From NCBI GenBank assembly GCA_035764725.1, contig DASTYT010000118.1, forward strand, positions 1 to 64,000: a stretch of 64,000 bases of DNA. Reading direction: 5' to 3'. The stretch is from Candidatus Methylomirabilota bacterium. Its GTDB lineage: Bacteria; Methylomirabilota; Methylomirabilia; Rokubacteriales; CSP1-6. Below, in pieces: positions 23,345 through 32,184 of this stretch (positions are counted from its first letter, which is position 1; each line of letters starts with the position of its first letter). Position numbers and translations under genes: made by a program. The notes under the pieces were generated by a model that was not told the DNA's origin, searched no databases, and saw nothing but the letters and a program-made list of their open reading frames with translations.

Positions 23345-24973
23345 ATGGCACGGATGACCGGCGGCGAAGCACTGGTTCAGCAGCTCCACCGCGAAGGCGT
23401 ACGCGTGGTCTTCGGGCTTCCCGGCGTGCAACTCTACGGCGTGATGGCCGCGCTGCGCGAGCAGCCGGCCATCCGCTTCATCCAGACGCGCCACGAGCAG
23501 GCGACCTCGTACATGGCGGACGGCTACGCGCGCGCGGGCGGCGGCGTCGGCACCGCGCTGGTCGTCCCCGGCCCCGGCCTCCTGAACGCGGCCGCCGGGC
23601 TCAGCACCGCGTACTCCGCGTCCTCTCCGGTGTTCATGCTCTCGGGCCAGGTGCCGAGGAGCCAGATCGGCAAGGACATCGGCGTGCTCCACGAGGTGAA
23701 CGATCAGCTCGACTGCATCCGCCCCGTGACCAAGTGGCGCCGGCGCGTGCTCGAGGTGTCCGACATCCCGGCGGCGGTGCGCGCGGCCATGCATCAGCTC
23801 ACTACCGGCCGGCCGCGGCCCGTCGAGCTCGAGATGCCGCCGGAGACCATGGAGGAGGAGGGCGAGGCGGTGATGCTCGACCCCGTGCATCCCGCGCGCC
23901 CCGCCGCGCCCGCCGCGGACATCCGGCGGGCGGTGGATCTCCTCGTCGGCGCGCAGCGGCCCGTGATCTACGCGGGCGGCGGCGTCATGCTCGGCGGGGC
24001 GAGCGAGGCGCTCACCACTCTCGCCGAGTATCTGCAGGCCGGCGTGATCACGAGCGCCGAGGGCAAGGGGGCCATCAGCGACCACTCGGAGCTGTCGCTC
24101 GGCGCCACCGTGTGGCCGCAGTCGCCGGTGCGCAATCACCTGCTGCAGGCCGACGTGATCCTCGCCGTGGGTACACGCTTCGCCCTCGCGGTCCCCAAGG
24201 CCGACCAGCAGGTCATCCACATCGACATCGATCCCGACGAGATCGGCCGCAACCACCGGAAGTCGTTCGGTCTGGTGGGCGACGCTCGCGGGACGCTCGA
24301 GGCCATGGTCGAGGCGGTGCGCGCGGCCGCGCCCCCGCGGTCGTCACGCAAGGCCGAGTACGAGGCTCTGCGCGCGGAGACCGCCGCGCTCGCCCAGGAG
24401 CCGCAGGGCAGCATCGTGAAGAGCCTGCGCGCCGGCATGCCGGAGAATGCGATCCTCGTGGCGGGCATGACGCAGATCGGCTACTACTCGCGCCCGTTCT
24501 TCCCCACCTACGAGGCGCGGACGTATCTCACCTCCTCCTACTCCGGCAATCTCGGCTACGAGTACCCGGTGGCGCTCGGCGCCAAGGTGGCCTGCCCCAC
24601 CCGGCCGGTCATCGCGGTGATCGGCGACGGCGGCTTCATGTACAACGTGCAGGAGCTCGCCACCGCCGTGCAGCAGAAGATCAACGTGATCGCCGTGGTC
24701 TTCAACGACAACGCCTACGGCAACGTGGCCCGCGATCTCGACGAGACATGGGGCGGCGCGTACGGCGCCGCGCTGCACAACCCCGACTTCATGAAGCTCG
24801 CGGACGCCTTCGGCGTCCACGGCATGCGGGCCAAGGAGCCGGCCCAGGTGGGCGCGCTCGTGCGCGACGCCATCCAGCTCGACCGGCCCGTGCTGATCGA
24901 GGTGCCGGTGGGCCGCATGCCCACGCCCATCTTCTTCCCGCCGCGGAAGGCGCCGACCAAGTACAAGCGCTGA
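23345..24973 (+). CDS. Thiamine-diphosphate-dependent enzyme, acetolactate-synthase-like
   Basis: 542 aa in three domains. The N-terminal pyrimidine domain has the catalytic Glu in RHEQATSYMADGYAR. The central domain has PVIYAGGGVMLGGASEAL. The C-terminal ThDP domain has VIGDGGFMYNVQELATAVQQ followed by VFNDNAYGN (the GDG...NN motif). It likely decarboxylates a 2-oxoacid and ligates or releases an aldehyde; there is no regulatory-subunit gene nearby, so it is probably not the biosynthetic acetolactate synthase. GGGAG precedes the ATG at 23345; an ATG at 23354 is an alternative. Confidence 0.88.
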   Translation: MARMTGGEALVQQLHREGVRVVFGLPGVQLYGVMAALREQPAIRFIQTRHEQATSYMADGYARAGGGVGTALVVPGPGLLNAAAGLSTAYSASSPVFMLSGQVPRSQIGKDIGVLHEVNDQLDCIRPVTKWRRRVLEVSDIPAAVRAAMHQLTTGRPRPVELEMPPETMEEEGEAVMLDPVHPARPAAPAADIRRAVDLLVGAQRPVIYAGGGVMLGGASEALTTLAEYLQAGVITSAEGKGAISDHSELSLGATVWPQSPVRNHLLQADVILAVGTRFALAVPKADQQVIHIDIDPDEIGRNHRKSFGLVGDARGTLEAMVEAVRAAAPPRSSRKAEYEALRAETAALAQEPQGSIVKSLRAGMPENAILVAGMTQIGYYSRPFFPTYEARTYLTSSYSGNLGYEYPVALGAKVACPTRPVIAVIGDGGFMYNVQELATAVQQKINVIAVVFNDNAYGNVARDLDETWGGAYGAALHNPDFMKLADAFGVHGMRAKEPAQVGALVRDAIQLDRPVLIEVPVGRMPTPIFFPPRKAPTKYKR

Positions 24974-24983
24974 CCGCGGCGCG

Positions 24984-25379
24984 ATGGCGACGAAGGCGCG
25001 CTTCGCCCTCCTCGGCGCGTGGCGCGCGCTGCGGCTGCGCTGCCCCCTCTGCGGAGCGGGCGGCGTGACGCGCCGCTGGGTCGTCGTCGTCCCGCAATGT
25101 CCGCGGTGCCGGCTTCGCCTCGACCGCGGCGAGCCGGACTACTGGATCGGCGCCATGCTCTTCAACCTCATCGCCGCCGAGATCCTGTTCGCGTTCGGGG
25201 TGCTCACCGTGCTCCTGCTCACCGCGCCCAATCCGCCGTGGGACGCGCTCTACTGGGGCGGCATCGCCGGGACCATCGTCATGCCGATCGTCACCTATCC
25301 CATCACCAAGCTGATCTGGCTCACCTTCGATCTCACCTTCCGCCCGCCGCATCCCGGCGACTTCGCTCCCGCGCCATGA
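24984..25379 (+). CDS. DUF983 membrane protein
   Basis: 131 aa. A zinc-ribbon-like N-terminus (LRCPLCGAGG and PQCPRCRLRLDRGEPDYWIGAM) is followed by two transmembrane helices (IAAEILFAFGVLTVLLL and YWGGIAGTIVMPIVTYPI). This matches DUF983, a family of small inner-membrane proteins of unknown function. The stop TGA overlaps the methyltransferase start as ATGA. Confidence 0.85.
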   Translation: MATKARFALLGAWRALRLRCPLCGAGGVTRRWVVVVPQCPRCRLRLDRGEPDYWIGAMLFNLIAAEILFAFGVLTVLLLTAPNPPWDALYWGGIAGTIVMPIVTYPITKLIWLTFDLTFRPPHPGDFAPAP

Positions 25380-26176
25380 ACGCGCCCGCCGGCGACGTCT
25401 GGGCGGTCGGCGACGCCTACGAGCCCTATGTCGGCCGCTGGAGCCGGCTCGTGGCCGCCCAGTTGCTGGATTGGCTCGCGGTGCGGCCGGGCGCGCGCTG
25501 GCTGGACGTGGGCTGCGGCACCGGCGCGCTCAGCCGCACCATCCTCGACCGGGCGGCGCCCGAGGCGGTGACCGGCCTCGACGCATCCGCGGGCTTCGTC
25601 CAGCACGCGACGGCGCGCGTGGCCGACCCGCGCGCCAGCTTCCGCGTGGGAGACGCCCAGGCCCTGCCCTTCGACGACGGCACGTTCGACGCCGCGGTCT
25701 CGGGCCTAGTGCTGAACTTCGTGCCCACACCCATGCGGATGGCCGCCGAGATGCGCCGGGTGACCCGGCGCGGCGGCGTGGTGGCGCTCTACGTCTGGGA
25801 CTATGCGGGCGGGATGGAGCTCATGCGCCACTTCTGGGACGTCGCGGGCAGCCTCGATCCCGCCGCGCTGCCGCTCGACGAGGGCCGGCGCTTCCCCATC
25901 TGCCGGCCGGAGCCGCTCGCCGCCCTGTTCCGCGACGCCGGCCTCGCCGAGGTGGACGTCCGCGCCCTCGACGTGCCCACGGTATTCCGCGATTTCGACG
26001 ACTACTGGACGCCGTTCCTGGGCGGTCAGGGGCCTGCGCCCGGCTACTGCCTGTCGCTCGACGAGGCGCGCCGCACCACCCTGCGCGAGCGGCTCCGCGC
26101 CCGGCTGCCCGTGCAGCCGGACGGACGGATCCCGCTCACCGCCCGCGCCTGGGCGGCGCGAGGCCGCGCCGCCTAG
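25376..26176 (+). CDS. Class I SAM-dependent methyltransferase
   Basis: 266 aa. Motif I is WLDVGCGTGALSRTIL, with GLDASAGFVQHA and DAQALPFDDGTFDAAVSGLVLNFVP following, as in Methyltransf_11 enzymes. The C-terminal half has a substrate domain with FRDFDDYWTPFLGGQGPAPGYC. It is co-translated with the DUF983 gene. The acceptor is unknown. Confidence 0.85.
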   Translation: MNAPAGDVWAVGDAYEPYVGRWSRLVAAQLLDWLAVRPGARWLDVGCGTGALSRTILDRAAPEAVTGLDASAGFVQHATARVADPRASFRVGDAQALPFDDGTFDAAVSGLVLNFVPTPMRMAAEMRRVTRRGGVVALYVWDYAGGMELMRHFWDVAGSLDPAALPLDEGRRFPICRPEPLAALFRDAGLAEVDVRALDVPTVFRDFDDYWTPFLGGQGPAPGYCLSLDEARRTTLRERLRARLPVQPDGRIPLTARAWAARGRAA

Positions 26177-26189
26177 GCCGCGGCCGCCC

Positions 26190-26606
26190 TCAGCAGCAGT
26201 GCCCGGCCGCGCGGCCGGGCATCTGCACCAGCTCGAGCCGCGTGTCGTCCGGCCCGCGCAGGAACGCGATGCGCCCGCCGTTCGGCATGTTGATCGGGCC
26301 TTCCAGCTTCCGCGCCCCGAGGCTCTCCAGGCGATGGATGTCGGCTTCGATATCCGTCGAGTCCAGGCCGAAGTGCTCGAGGCCGTGATGCGGCGTAGCG
26401 TCGCCGGGCCCCAGCGTCTCGCCCGTCCGCGCGCCCGAGATGTTCACGTTCACGCCGCCGTCGGGCGACGCGCAGCGGATGAAGCGATCGCCGAAGACGC
26501 GCGTCTCGTCGCTGGTGACCGTGAAGCCGAACGCGTTCACGTACCAGTCGGCGGTGCGGCGCGGATCGGGGGACTTGAGATGAATGTGGTTGATGCGGTA
26601 CGCCAT
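26190..26606 (-). CDS. Glyoxalase/VOC-family protein
   Basis: 138 aa of vicinal-oxygen-chelate fold: YRINHIHLKSPDPRRTADWYVNAFGF carries the first metal His, HHGLEHFGLDS a further His pair, and RLELVQMPGRA the Glu near the end. Family members are dioxygenases, isomerases or resistance proteins; the reaction is unassigned. The 3' end contains a perfect 20-bp palindrome and the gene converges with the methyltransferase 13 bp away. Confidence 0.85.
   Translation of the reverse strand: MAYRINHIHLKSPDPRRTADWYVNAFGFTVTSDETRVFGDRFIRCASPDGGVNVNISGARTGETLGPGDATPHHGLEHFGLDSTDIEADIHRLESLGARKLEGPINMPNGGRIAFLRGPDDTRLELVQMPGRAAGHCC
26201..26220. repeat. Perfect 20-bp palindrome at a convergent gene end
   Basis: GCCCGGCCGCGCGGCCGGGC lies inside the last codons of the glyoxalase gene, 25 bp past the convergent methyltransferase stop. 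It would form a 10-bp all-GC stem and could end or protect both transcripts. There is no T-run, so a classical intrinsic terminator is not shown. Confidence 0.5.
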
Positions 26607-26690
26607 GACGCCATCCTCCACGCGTGCGGGTGAGCGGCTTGCTGGACAAATCCGGGCTGCGGGCACAGTATAGGCGGCCGGGAGGCCGAC

Positions 26691-27860
26691 ATGTCCACCG
26701 CGTTCGACTTCGATCGCATCATCGATCGCCGATCCACCGCGAGCAACAAGTGGAAGAAGTACGACAAGGACGTGCTCCCGCTCTGGGTCGCCGACATGGA
26801 CTTCGCCTCCCCGGAGCCGGTGGTGCGCGCGCTGCGCGAGCGCGCCGCCCACGGCGTGTTCGGCTACGTGTACGAGGAGCCGGAATTCTTCGAGGTGGCG
26901 GCCGAGCGCATCGGGCGCCGCTACGGCTGGCGCGTGGGCCCGGAGTCCGTGGTGATGCTCCCCGGGGTGATCGCCGGGATCAACATGGCGGCGCGTATCT
27001 TCACGAGCCCGGGCGACGGAATCCTCGAGCAGGTCCCGGTGTACCCGCCCATCCTGCGCTGCCCCGGCAACATGGGGGTGACGCGCGACGAGGCGCCCCT
27101 CGGCCGCCGCGCCGATGGGCGCTACGAGGTGGACTGGGACACCTTCGAGCGCGCGATCACGCCCCGGACCAAGGCGTTCCTCCTCTGCAACCCCCACAAC
27201 CCGACCGGCCGCGTCTATTCCCGTGAGGAGCTCACGCGGATGGCGGACATCTGCCTCCGCCGGGATCTCTGGATCATCGCCGACGAGATCCACTGCGACC
27301 TGCTCTTCTCGGGCCAGCGTCACGTGCCCATCGCGTCCCTCGGCCCCGCGGTCGAGCGGCGGACCATCACGCTGATGTCGCCGTCCAAGACGTTCAACCT
27401 CGCCGGGCTCAAGTGCGCGATCGCGGTGGTGCCCGACGCCGCGCTCCGCGAGAAGTTCGTGGCCGCCAAGGTCGACCTGGTGGCGAACCCCAACGTCTTC
27501 GGCTTCGCCGCCGCGCTCGCCGCCTATCGGGACGGGGGCCCCTGGCTGGACGCGCTCATGCGCTATCTCGAGGCCAACCGCGACTTCACGGCGGACTACG
27601 TGCGTCGCCACTTCCCCGGCGTCGGCATGTATCCGCCCGAGGGCATGTACCTCGCGTGGCTCGACTTCCGGCAGGCCGGCATCCCGGGCGGCGACCCTTT
27701 CACCTTCTTTCTCGAGAAGGCCCGGGTGGCCCTGAACGACGGCGTGACCTTCGGCCCGGGTGGCCAGGGCTTCGCGCGGCTCAACTTCGGCTCGCCCCGC
27801 GCGATGCTCACCGAGGGTCTGGAGCGCATGCGCGAGGCCTATCGCGCGCTCGGCCGCTGA
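26691..27860 (+). CDS. MalY/PatB-family PLP-dependent aminotransferase / C-S lyase
   Basis: 389 aa fold-type I PLP enzyme. It begins FDFDRIIDRRSTASNKWKKYD and LWVADMDFASPEPVV, the hallmark of MalY/PatB. The PLP Lys is in SPSKTFNLAGLK (Lys near 232), the Asp in DEIHCDLLF and the Arg in FARLNFGSPR. Members cleave cystathionine or other cysteine conjugates to a thiol, pyruvate and ammonia, and some regulate maltose genes. GGGAGG precedes the ATG. Given the cysteine-controlled sulfite reductase further along, a sulfur role is plausible. Confidence 0.9.
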   Translation: MSTAFDFDRIIDRRSTASNKWKKYDKDVLPLWVADMDFASPEPVVRALRERAAHGVFGYVYEEPEFFEVAAERIGRRYGWRVGPESVVMLPGVIAGINMAARIFTSPGDGILEQVPVYPPILRCPGNMGVTRDEAPLGRRADGRYEVDWDTFERAITPRTKAFLLCNPHNPTGRVYSREELTRMADICLRRDLWIIADEIHCDLLFSGQRHVPIASLGPAVERRTITLMSPSKTFNLAGLKCAIAVVPDAALREKFVAAKVDLVANPNVFGFAAALAAYRDGGPWLDALMRYLEANRDFTADYVRRHFPGVGMYPPEGMYLAWLDFRQAGIPGGDPFTFFLEKARVALNDGVTFGPGGQGFARLNFGSPRAMLTEGLERMREAYRALGR

Positions 27861-27947
27861 CGCGGCCGCGGTTGCCGCCGCCCCGGCGCGCATGCTAGGG
27901 TGCGCTGGTCCGAGACATCCCCAGGTCCGTTCTCCAAGGAGACCCTC

Positions 27948-28739
27948 GTGAGAGAGAACACGCTCAAGAAGATCTGGGCGAAGGGCGAGGCCGTCGTCAA
28001 CGGCTGGCTCGCCATCCCCAGTGCCTTTTCCGCCGAGGTCATGGCCCATCAGGGCTTCGACTCCTTGGTGGTGGACATGCAACACGGCGTCGTCGACTAC
28101 CAGGTCGCGGTGACGATGCTGCAGGCGATCTCGACCACGCCCACCGTTCCGATGGCGCGCGTGCCGTGGAACGATCCCGCGCGGCTCATGAAGATCCTCG
28201 ACGCCGGGGTGTACGGCGTCATCTGCCCGATGATCAACACGCGGGAAGAGGCGGAGACGCTCGTGCGCCACTGCAAGTACCCGCCGCGCGGCCACCGCTC
28301 CTGGGGGCCGGTGCGCGCCTCGATCTACGCGGGGGCGGACTACGGCGACCACGCCAACGACGACATCGTGGTCATGCCGATGATCGAGACCGCCGAGGCG
28401 ATGAAGAACCTCGACGACATCCTGAGCGTGCCCGGCGTCGACGCGGTGTACGTGGGCCCGTCCGACCTCTCGCTCGCGCTGGGCTGCAAGCCGCGGCTCG
28501 ACCAGACCGACGCGCCGGTGGTGGAGGCGCAGCAGAAGATCGTGGAGGCCTGCAAAAAACACGGGGTGGTGGCAGGCATCCACAACAGCACCTCGGCCTA
28601 TGCCCTCAAGATGATCGCGGCCGGCTACCAGTTCGTCACGCTCGCCAGCGACAGCCGCTTCCTCGCCCAGAAGGCGGCCGAGGAAGCCGCCGCCGTGAAG
28701 AAGACGGGCGTGAAGGCCGGCAAGCTGCCCGGCTACTAG
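27948..28739 (+). CDS. HpcH/HpaI-family aldolase
   Basis: 263 aa (beta/alpha)8 aldolase with LVVDMQHGVVDYQVAV (metal-site Asp and base His), PMARVPWNDPARLMKILDAGVYGVICPMI, the metal Glu in MPMIETAEAMKNLDDIL, and VYVGPSDLSLALG. The family cleaves 2-oxo-4-hydroxy acids to pyruvate and an aldehyde. The GTG at 27948 has AAGGAG 6 nt upstream; the longer in-frame ATG adds residues unlike the family. It leads a tight run of five catabolic genes to 32174. Confidence 0.9.
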   Translation: MRENTLKKIWAKGEAVVNGWLAIPSAFSAEVMAHQGFDSLVVDMQHGVVDYQVAVTMLQAISTTPTVPMARVPWNDPARLMKILDAGVYGVICPMINTREEAETLVRHCKYPPRGHRSWGPVRASIYAGADYGDHANDDIVVMPMIETAEAMKNLDDILSVPGVDAVYVGPSDLSLALGCKPRLDQTDAPVVEAQQKIVEACKKHGVVAGIHNSTSAYALKMIAAGYQFVTLASDSRFLAQKAAEEAAAVKKTGVKAGKLPGY

Positions 28740-28748
28740 GAGCGCGCC

Positions 28749-29537
28749 ATGGCCCGACTCGACGGCAAGGTCGCCATCGTCACCGGCGGCGGCACCGGCA
28801 TCGGCCGCTCGACCGCCCTCATGCTCGCCCGCGAGGGCGCGCGGGTGGTGATCAGCGGGCGCCGCAAGCCGCCGCTGGAAGACGTCGTGGCCGAGATCAC
28901 GGGCGCGGGCGGCCAGGCCGTCGCGCATCCCGGCGACGTGGCCAAGCCCGCCGACGCCCAGGAGCTCGCGGCCTGGACCCTCGCCCAGTTCGGCCACGTC
29001 GACATCCTCGTCAACAACGCAGGGCACTCCAGCAAGGTACGGAATCTCCGCTGGATCGGCCTGGAGGAATGGGAGCAGGTGATGGCGGTCAACGTCACCG
29101 GCGCCTTCCTCCTCACCCAGGCGGTGCTGCCCAGCATGATCGAGCGCGGCGGCGGCACCATCGTGACCGTGTCGTCCTACGCGGCGCTGCGCCCCGGCCT
29201 CATCGGAGGCTCGGTGTACGGCGCGGCCAAGGCCGCCCAGCGCAACATGATGGGCCACGTGCACACCGTGCTGCGCGACAAGGGCATCCGCGCCACCACC
29301 GTCATGCCCGCCGAGGTAGACACGCCCATCCTCGACAAGCGCCCGGCCCCGCCCGATGCCGCCGCGCGCGCCACCATGATGCAGCCCGAGGACGTCGCCG
29401 AGGCCATCCTCCTCTGCGTCACCCTGCCCGAGCGCACCGTGATCGAGGAGATCGTGATCAGCCCCACGCGCTCGCGCGATCAGTCGAAGGAGATCTCGAT
29501 CGCGCGGGACGCGGGCGCACCGCCCGGCGCGCGGTAG
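28749..29537 (+). CDS. SDR-family oxidoreductase
   Basis: 262 aa classical short-chain dehydrogenase: AIVTGGGTGIGRSTALML (TGxxxGxG), LVNNAGHSSKV, catalytic Ser in VTVSSYAALRPG and YGAAK as Y-x-x-x-K. The C-terminus reads AEAILLCVTLPERTVIEEIVISPTRSRD. It oxidises or reduces a hydroxyl/carbonyl with NAD(P). GGAGCGCGCC precedes the ATG, 9 nt after the aldolase stop. Confidence 0.88.
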   Translation: MARLDGKVAIVTGGGTGIGRSTALMLAREGARVVISGRRKPPLEDVVAEITGAGGQAVAHPGDVAKPADAQELAAWTLAQFGHVDILVNNAGHSSKVRNLRWIGLEEWEQVMAVNVTGAFLLTQAVLPSMIERGGGTIVTVSSYAALRPGLIGGSVYGAAKAAQRNMMGHVHTVLRDKGIRATTVMPAEVDTPILDKRPAPPDAAARATMMQPEDVAEAILLCVTLPERTVIEEIVISPTRSRDQSKEISIARDAGAPPGAR

Positions 29538-29545
29538 GGCGGCCC

Positions 29546-30325
29546 ATGGCCACAGCCTCGGTCAACGGCGTCCGGCTGCGCTACGACGAGAGCGGCGTGG
29601 GGCCCCCGCTCCTGCTCTCGCACGGCTTCGGCGCCACCGGGCGCATGTGGGACGGCGAGCGCCGGGCGCTCGCCGCTCGCTGGCGCGTGATCGCGTGGGA
29701 CATGCGGGGGCACGGCGACACCGAGAGCCCCGACGATCCCGCGCAGTACTCCGCCGACCTCACCGTCGGCGACATGCGGGGGCTGCTCCTGCACCTCGGG
29801 ATCCGCCGCGCCGTCATCGGCGGGCTCTCGCTCGGCGGTTACGTGTCGCTGGCATTCCACGCCCGGTATCCGGAGATGACACGGGCGCTCGTGCTCTGCG
29901 ACACCGGCCCCGGCTATCGCAACGCGGAGGCGCGCGCGGGCTGGAACGAGCGCGCCTTCCGCCGCGCCGCCGAGCTGGAGACGCGCGGCCTCGAGGCGCT
30001 CGCCGGCTCGAGTCGCGAGATGCGCGAGTCCGTGCGCCGGCACCGGTCGGCCACGTGGCTGGCCAACGCCGCGCGCGGCATGCTCGCGCAGGACGGCTCG
30101 CGCGTCATCGACTCCCTGCCGACCATCAAGGTGCCGACCCTCATCATCGTCGGCGACCAGGACGAGCCCTTCCTCGCGCCGTGCCGCTACATGGCGGGCA
30201 AGATCCCGGGGGCACGGCTCGAGATCATCAAGGGCGCGGGGCACTCGTCCAATCTCGACCAGCCCGAGGCGTTCGATCGCGTGCTCGGCGACTTCCTCGG
30301 CTCGCTTCCTCCGGAGCCTGCGTGA
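29546..30325 (+). CDS. Alpha/beta-fold hydrolase
   Basis: 259 aa with the oxyanion segment LLLSHGFGATGRMWDGE, the nucleophile elbow GGLSLGGYVSLAFHARYP (G-x-S-x-G), the acid in IIVGDQDEPFLAP and the His in IKGAGHSSNLDQPEAF. It resembles the 3-oxoadipate enol-lactonase/haloperoxidase group. Substrate unassigned. The stop overlaps the next GTG start as GTGA. Confidence 0.88.
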   Translation: MATASVNGVRLRYDESGVGPPLLLSHGFGATGRMWDGERRALAARWRVIAWDMRGHGDTESPDDPAQYSADLTVGDMRGLLLHLGIRRAVIGGLSLGGYVSLAFHARYPEMTRALVLCDTGPGYRNAEARAGWNERAFRRAAELETRGLEALAGSSREMRESVRRHRSATWLANAARGMLAQDGSRVIDSLPTIKVPTLIIVGDQDEPFLAPCRYMAGKIPGARLEIIKGAGHSSNLDQPEAFDRVLGDFLGSLPPEPA

Positions 30326-31176
30326 GCGCCGCCGCCACCACCCCCTACCGCGTCCTCGCCGTCGACACTCCGCGCCCGCTGGTCCGGCGCCTCACGCTGA
30401 ACCGCCCCGAGAAGCGCAACGCGCTCAGCAACGAGCTGCGGGGCGAGCTGTTCGACGCCCTGCGCGCCGCAGATCGCGACGACGCGGTGCGCGTCACCAT
30501 CGTGCGCGGCGCGGGCACGTGCTTCTCGGCGGGGTACGACCTCGGCGCCGACCTCACCCAGGGCCGTCCGCATCCGACCGCGGAGGGCGACGGCTCCTGG
30601 CCACGCCAGGTGGTGCACGGCTGGTTCGAGATCTGGGACCTTGCCAAGCCGGTGATCGCCCAGGTGCACGGCTACTGTCTGGCGGGCGGCAGCGAGCTGG
30701 CGTCCGCCTGCGACCTGGTCTACGTCGCCGAGGACGCGCAGATCGGCTATCCGCCGGTGCGTCTCATGAGCCCACCCGACACCCAGGTCCACCCGTGGCT
30801 CGTGGGCATGCGTCGGGCCATGGAGCTCATGCTGACCGGCGATCCCATGTCCGGGACCGAGGCGGCACAGATCGGCTTCGCCAACCGCGCCTTCCCCGCG
30901 GCGCAGCTCGACGCCGCCGTGCTCGACCTCGCCGAGCGCGTGGCCCAGATCCCGACGTCGCTCCAGCAGATCAACAAGCGCTCCATCCACCGCGCGATGG
31001 AGATCATGGGCATGCGCGCGGCGATCCGCGCGGGCACCGAGCTGCAGGCGCTCGCCTTCCATCAGCTCGAGTCGGTGGAATACCGGAAGGAGATCCGGCG
31101 CAATCTCAAGGAAGCGCTCACGAAGCGCGACAGCCGCTTCGGCGACTATCGAACCGCAAAGCGAAAGGAGAAGTAG
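30322..31176 (+). CDS. Enoyl-CoA hydratase/isomerase family protein
   Basis: 284 aa crotonase-fold protein starting at a coupled GTG. Oxyanion-hole segments are GTCFSAGYDLGADLTQG and IAQVHGYCLAGGSELASACDLVYVAE, then QIGYPPVRLMSPPDTQVHPWLVG. The longer C-terminus (SIHRAMEIMGMRAAI) and the MSPPDTQ region suggest a distinct subfamily near carnitinyl-CoA dehydratase-like enzymes. It sits between a hydrolase and an SDR in the catabolic operon. Confidence 0.87.
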   Translation: MSAAATTPYRVLAVDTPRPLVRRLTLNRPEKRNALSNELRGELFDALRAADRDDAVRVTIVRGAGTCFSAGYDLGADLTQGRPHPTAEGDGSWPRQVVHGWFEIWDLAKPVIAQVHGYCLAGGSELASACDLVYVAEDAQIGYPPVRLMSPPDTQVHPWLVGMRRAMELMLTGDPMSGTEAAQIGFANRAFPAAQLDAAVLDLAERVAQIPTSLQQINKRSIHRAMEIMGMRAAIRAGTELQALAFHQLESVEYRKEIRRNLKEALTKRDSRFGDYRTAKRKEK

Positions 31177-31181
31177 GCCCG

Positions 31182-32174
31182 ATGGGACTCCTCGACGGCA
31201 AGACGGCGCTGGTGACGGGGGCGGGGCGCGGCATCGGCCGCGGGATCGCGATCGCGATGGCGCACGAGGGCGCGAAGGTCGTCGTCAACGATCTGGGCGC
31301 CGCGCTCGGCGGTGAGGGCACCGACAAGGCCCCCGCCCAGCAGGTGGTGGACGAGATCAAGAAGGCGGGGGGCACCGCCGCCGCCAACTTCGGCTCGGTG
31401 TCGGACTTCCGCCAGGCCACCGAGATGGTGGAGCAGGCGGTGAAGACGTGGGGCACGATCGACATCGTCGTGAACGTGGCGGGTATCCTCCGTGACCGCA
31501 TGATCTTCAACATGACGGAGGAGGAGTGGGACATCGTCCTCGCCGTGCACTTGAAGGGTACGTTCAACACCATCCGCGCCGCCTCCGTGCACATGCGCGA
31601 GGCCAAGGGCGGCCGCTTCATCAACATGTCGTCGGTCTCGGCGCTGGGCTCGCCGGGCCAGCCCAACTACGCCGCGGGCAAGGCGGGCATCCTCGGCCTC
31701 ACCTGGTCCACCGCGCACGCCCTGGCCAAGTACGGCGTGACGTCCAACGCCATCCTGCCGAGCGGAGCCACCCGCATGATCGACTCCACCCCGCGGGGCC
31801 GCGCGATCTTCGAGCAGACCGGCAAGTGGCCGAGCGAGCAGGCCAAGGGCACCGAGCGCGATCCGGACAACGTGGCGCCCCTCGTGGTCTTCCTCGCCAG
31901 CGACGCCGCCGCGCACGTGAACGGCCAGGCCTTCCACTCCTTCGGCTACGGCTACACCCTGCTCGATCAGCCGCGGCCCATCCGCCGCCTCGAGGCCAGT
32001 CGCCGCCTCGAGCCCTCGGAGCTGGCCGCGTTGTTCCCGACCACGCTGGGCCACGACCTCAAGATGCCGCCGGCGCTCGAGTTCGGCCGCACCCTCGACA
32101 AGCGCCCGGGCGGCGAGTGGAAAGACCTCGGCAAGGGCGTGCGCGCCTGGCAGTCGCCCTGGGAGGAGAAGTAG
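31182..32174 (+). CDS. SDR-family oxidoreductase with C-terminal extension
   Basis: 330 aa: TGAGRGIGRGIAIAM, VNDLGAALGGEGTDKAPAQQVVDEI (as in MFE-2-type 3-hydroxyacyl-CoA dehydrogenases), VNVAGILRDRMIFNMTEEEWD, catalytic Ser in INMSSVSALG and Y-A-A-G-K. About 70 residues follow the usual end, finishing EWKDLGKGVRAWQSPWEEK. The NVAG and DRMIF pattern points to a 3-hydroxyacyl-CoA dehydrogenase role beside the upstream crotonase. AAAGGAG precedes the ATG. Confidence 0.88.
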   Translation: MGLLDGKTALVTGAGRGIGRGIAIAMAHEGAKVVVNDLGAALGGEGTDKAPAQQVVDEIKKAGGTAAANFGSVSDFRQATEMVEQAVKTWGTIDIVVNVAGILRDRMIFNMTEEEWDIVLAVHLKGTFNTIRAASVHMREAKGGRFINMSSVSALGSPGQPNYAAGKAGILGLTWSTAHALAKYGVTSNAILPSGATRMIDSTPRGRAIFEQTGKWPSEQAKGTERDPDNVAPLVVFLASDAAAHVNGQAFHSFGYGYTLLDQPRPIRRLEASRRLEPSELAALFPTTLGHDLKMPPALEFGRTLDKRPGGEWKDLGKGVRAWQSPWEEK

Positions 32175-32184
32175 CCGCTCCCCC

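Noticed and set aside
26190..29264. Very long minus-strand frame (over 1000 codons) opposite the C-S lyase, aldolase and SDR genes
   Set aside because: High GC keeps shadow frames open. Its residues are His/Arg/Gly-rich without motifs, while the plus-strand genes have full family signatures. Only its last 138 residues (glyoxalase, from ATG 26606) are real.
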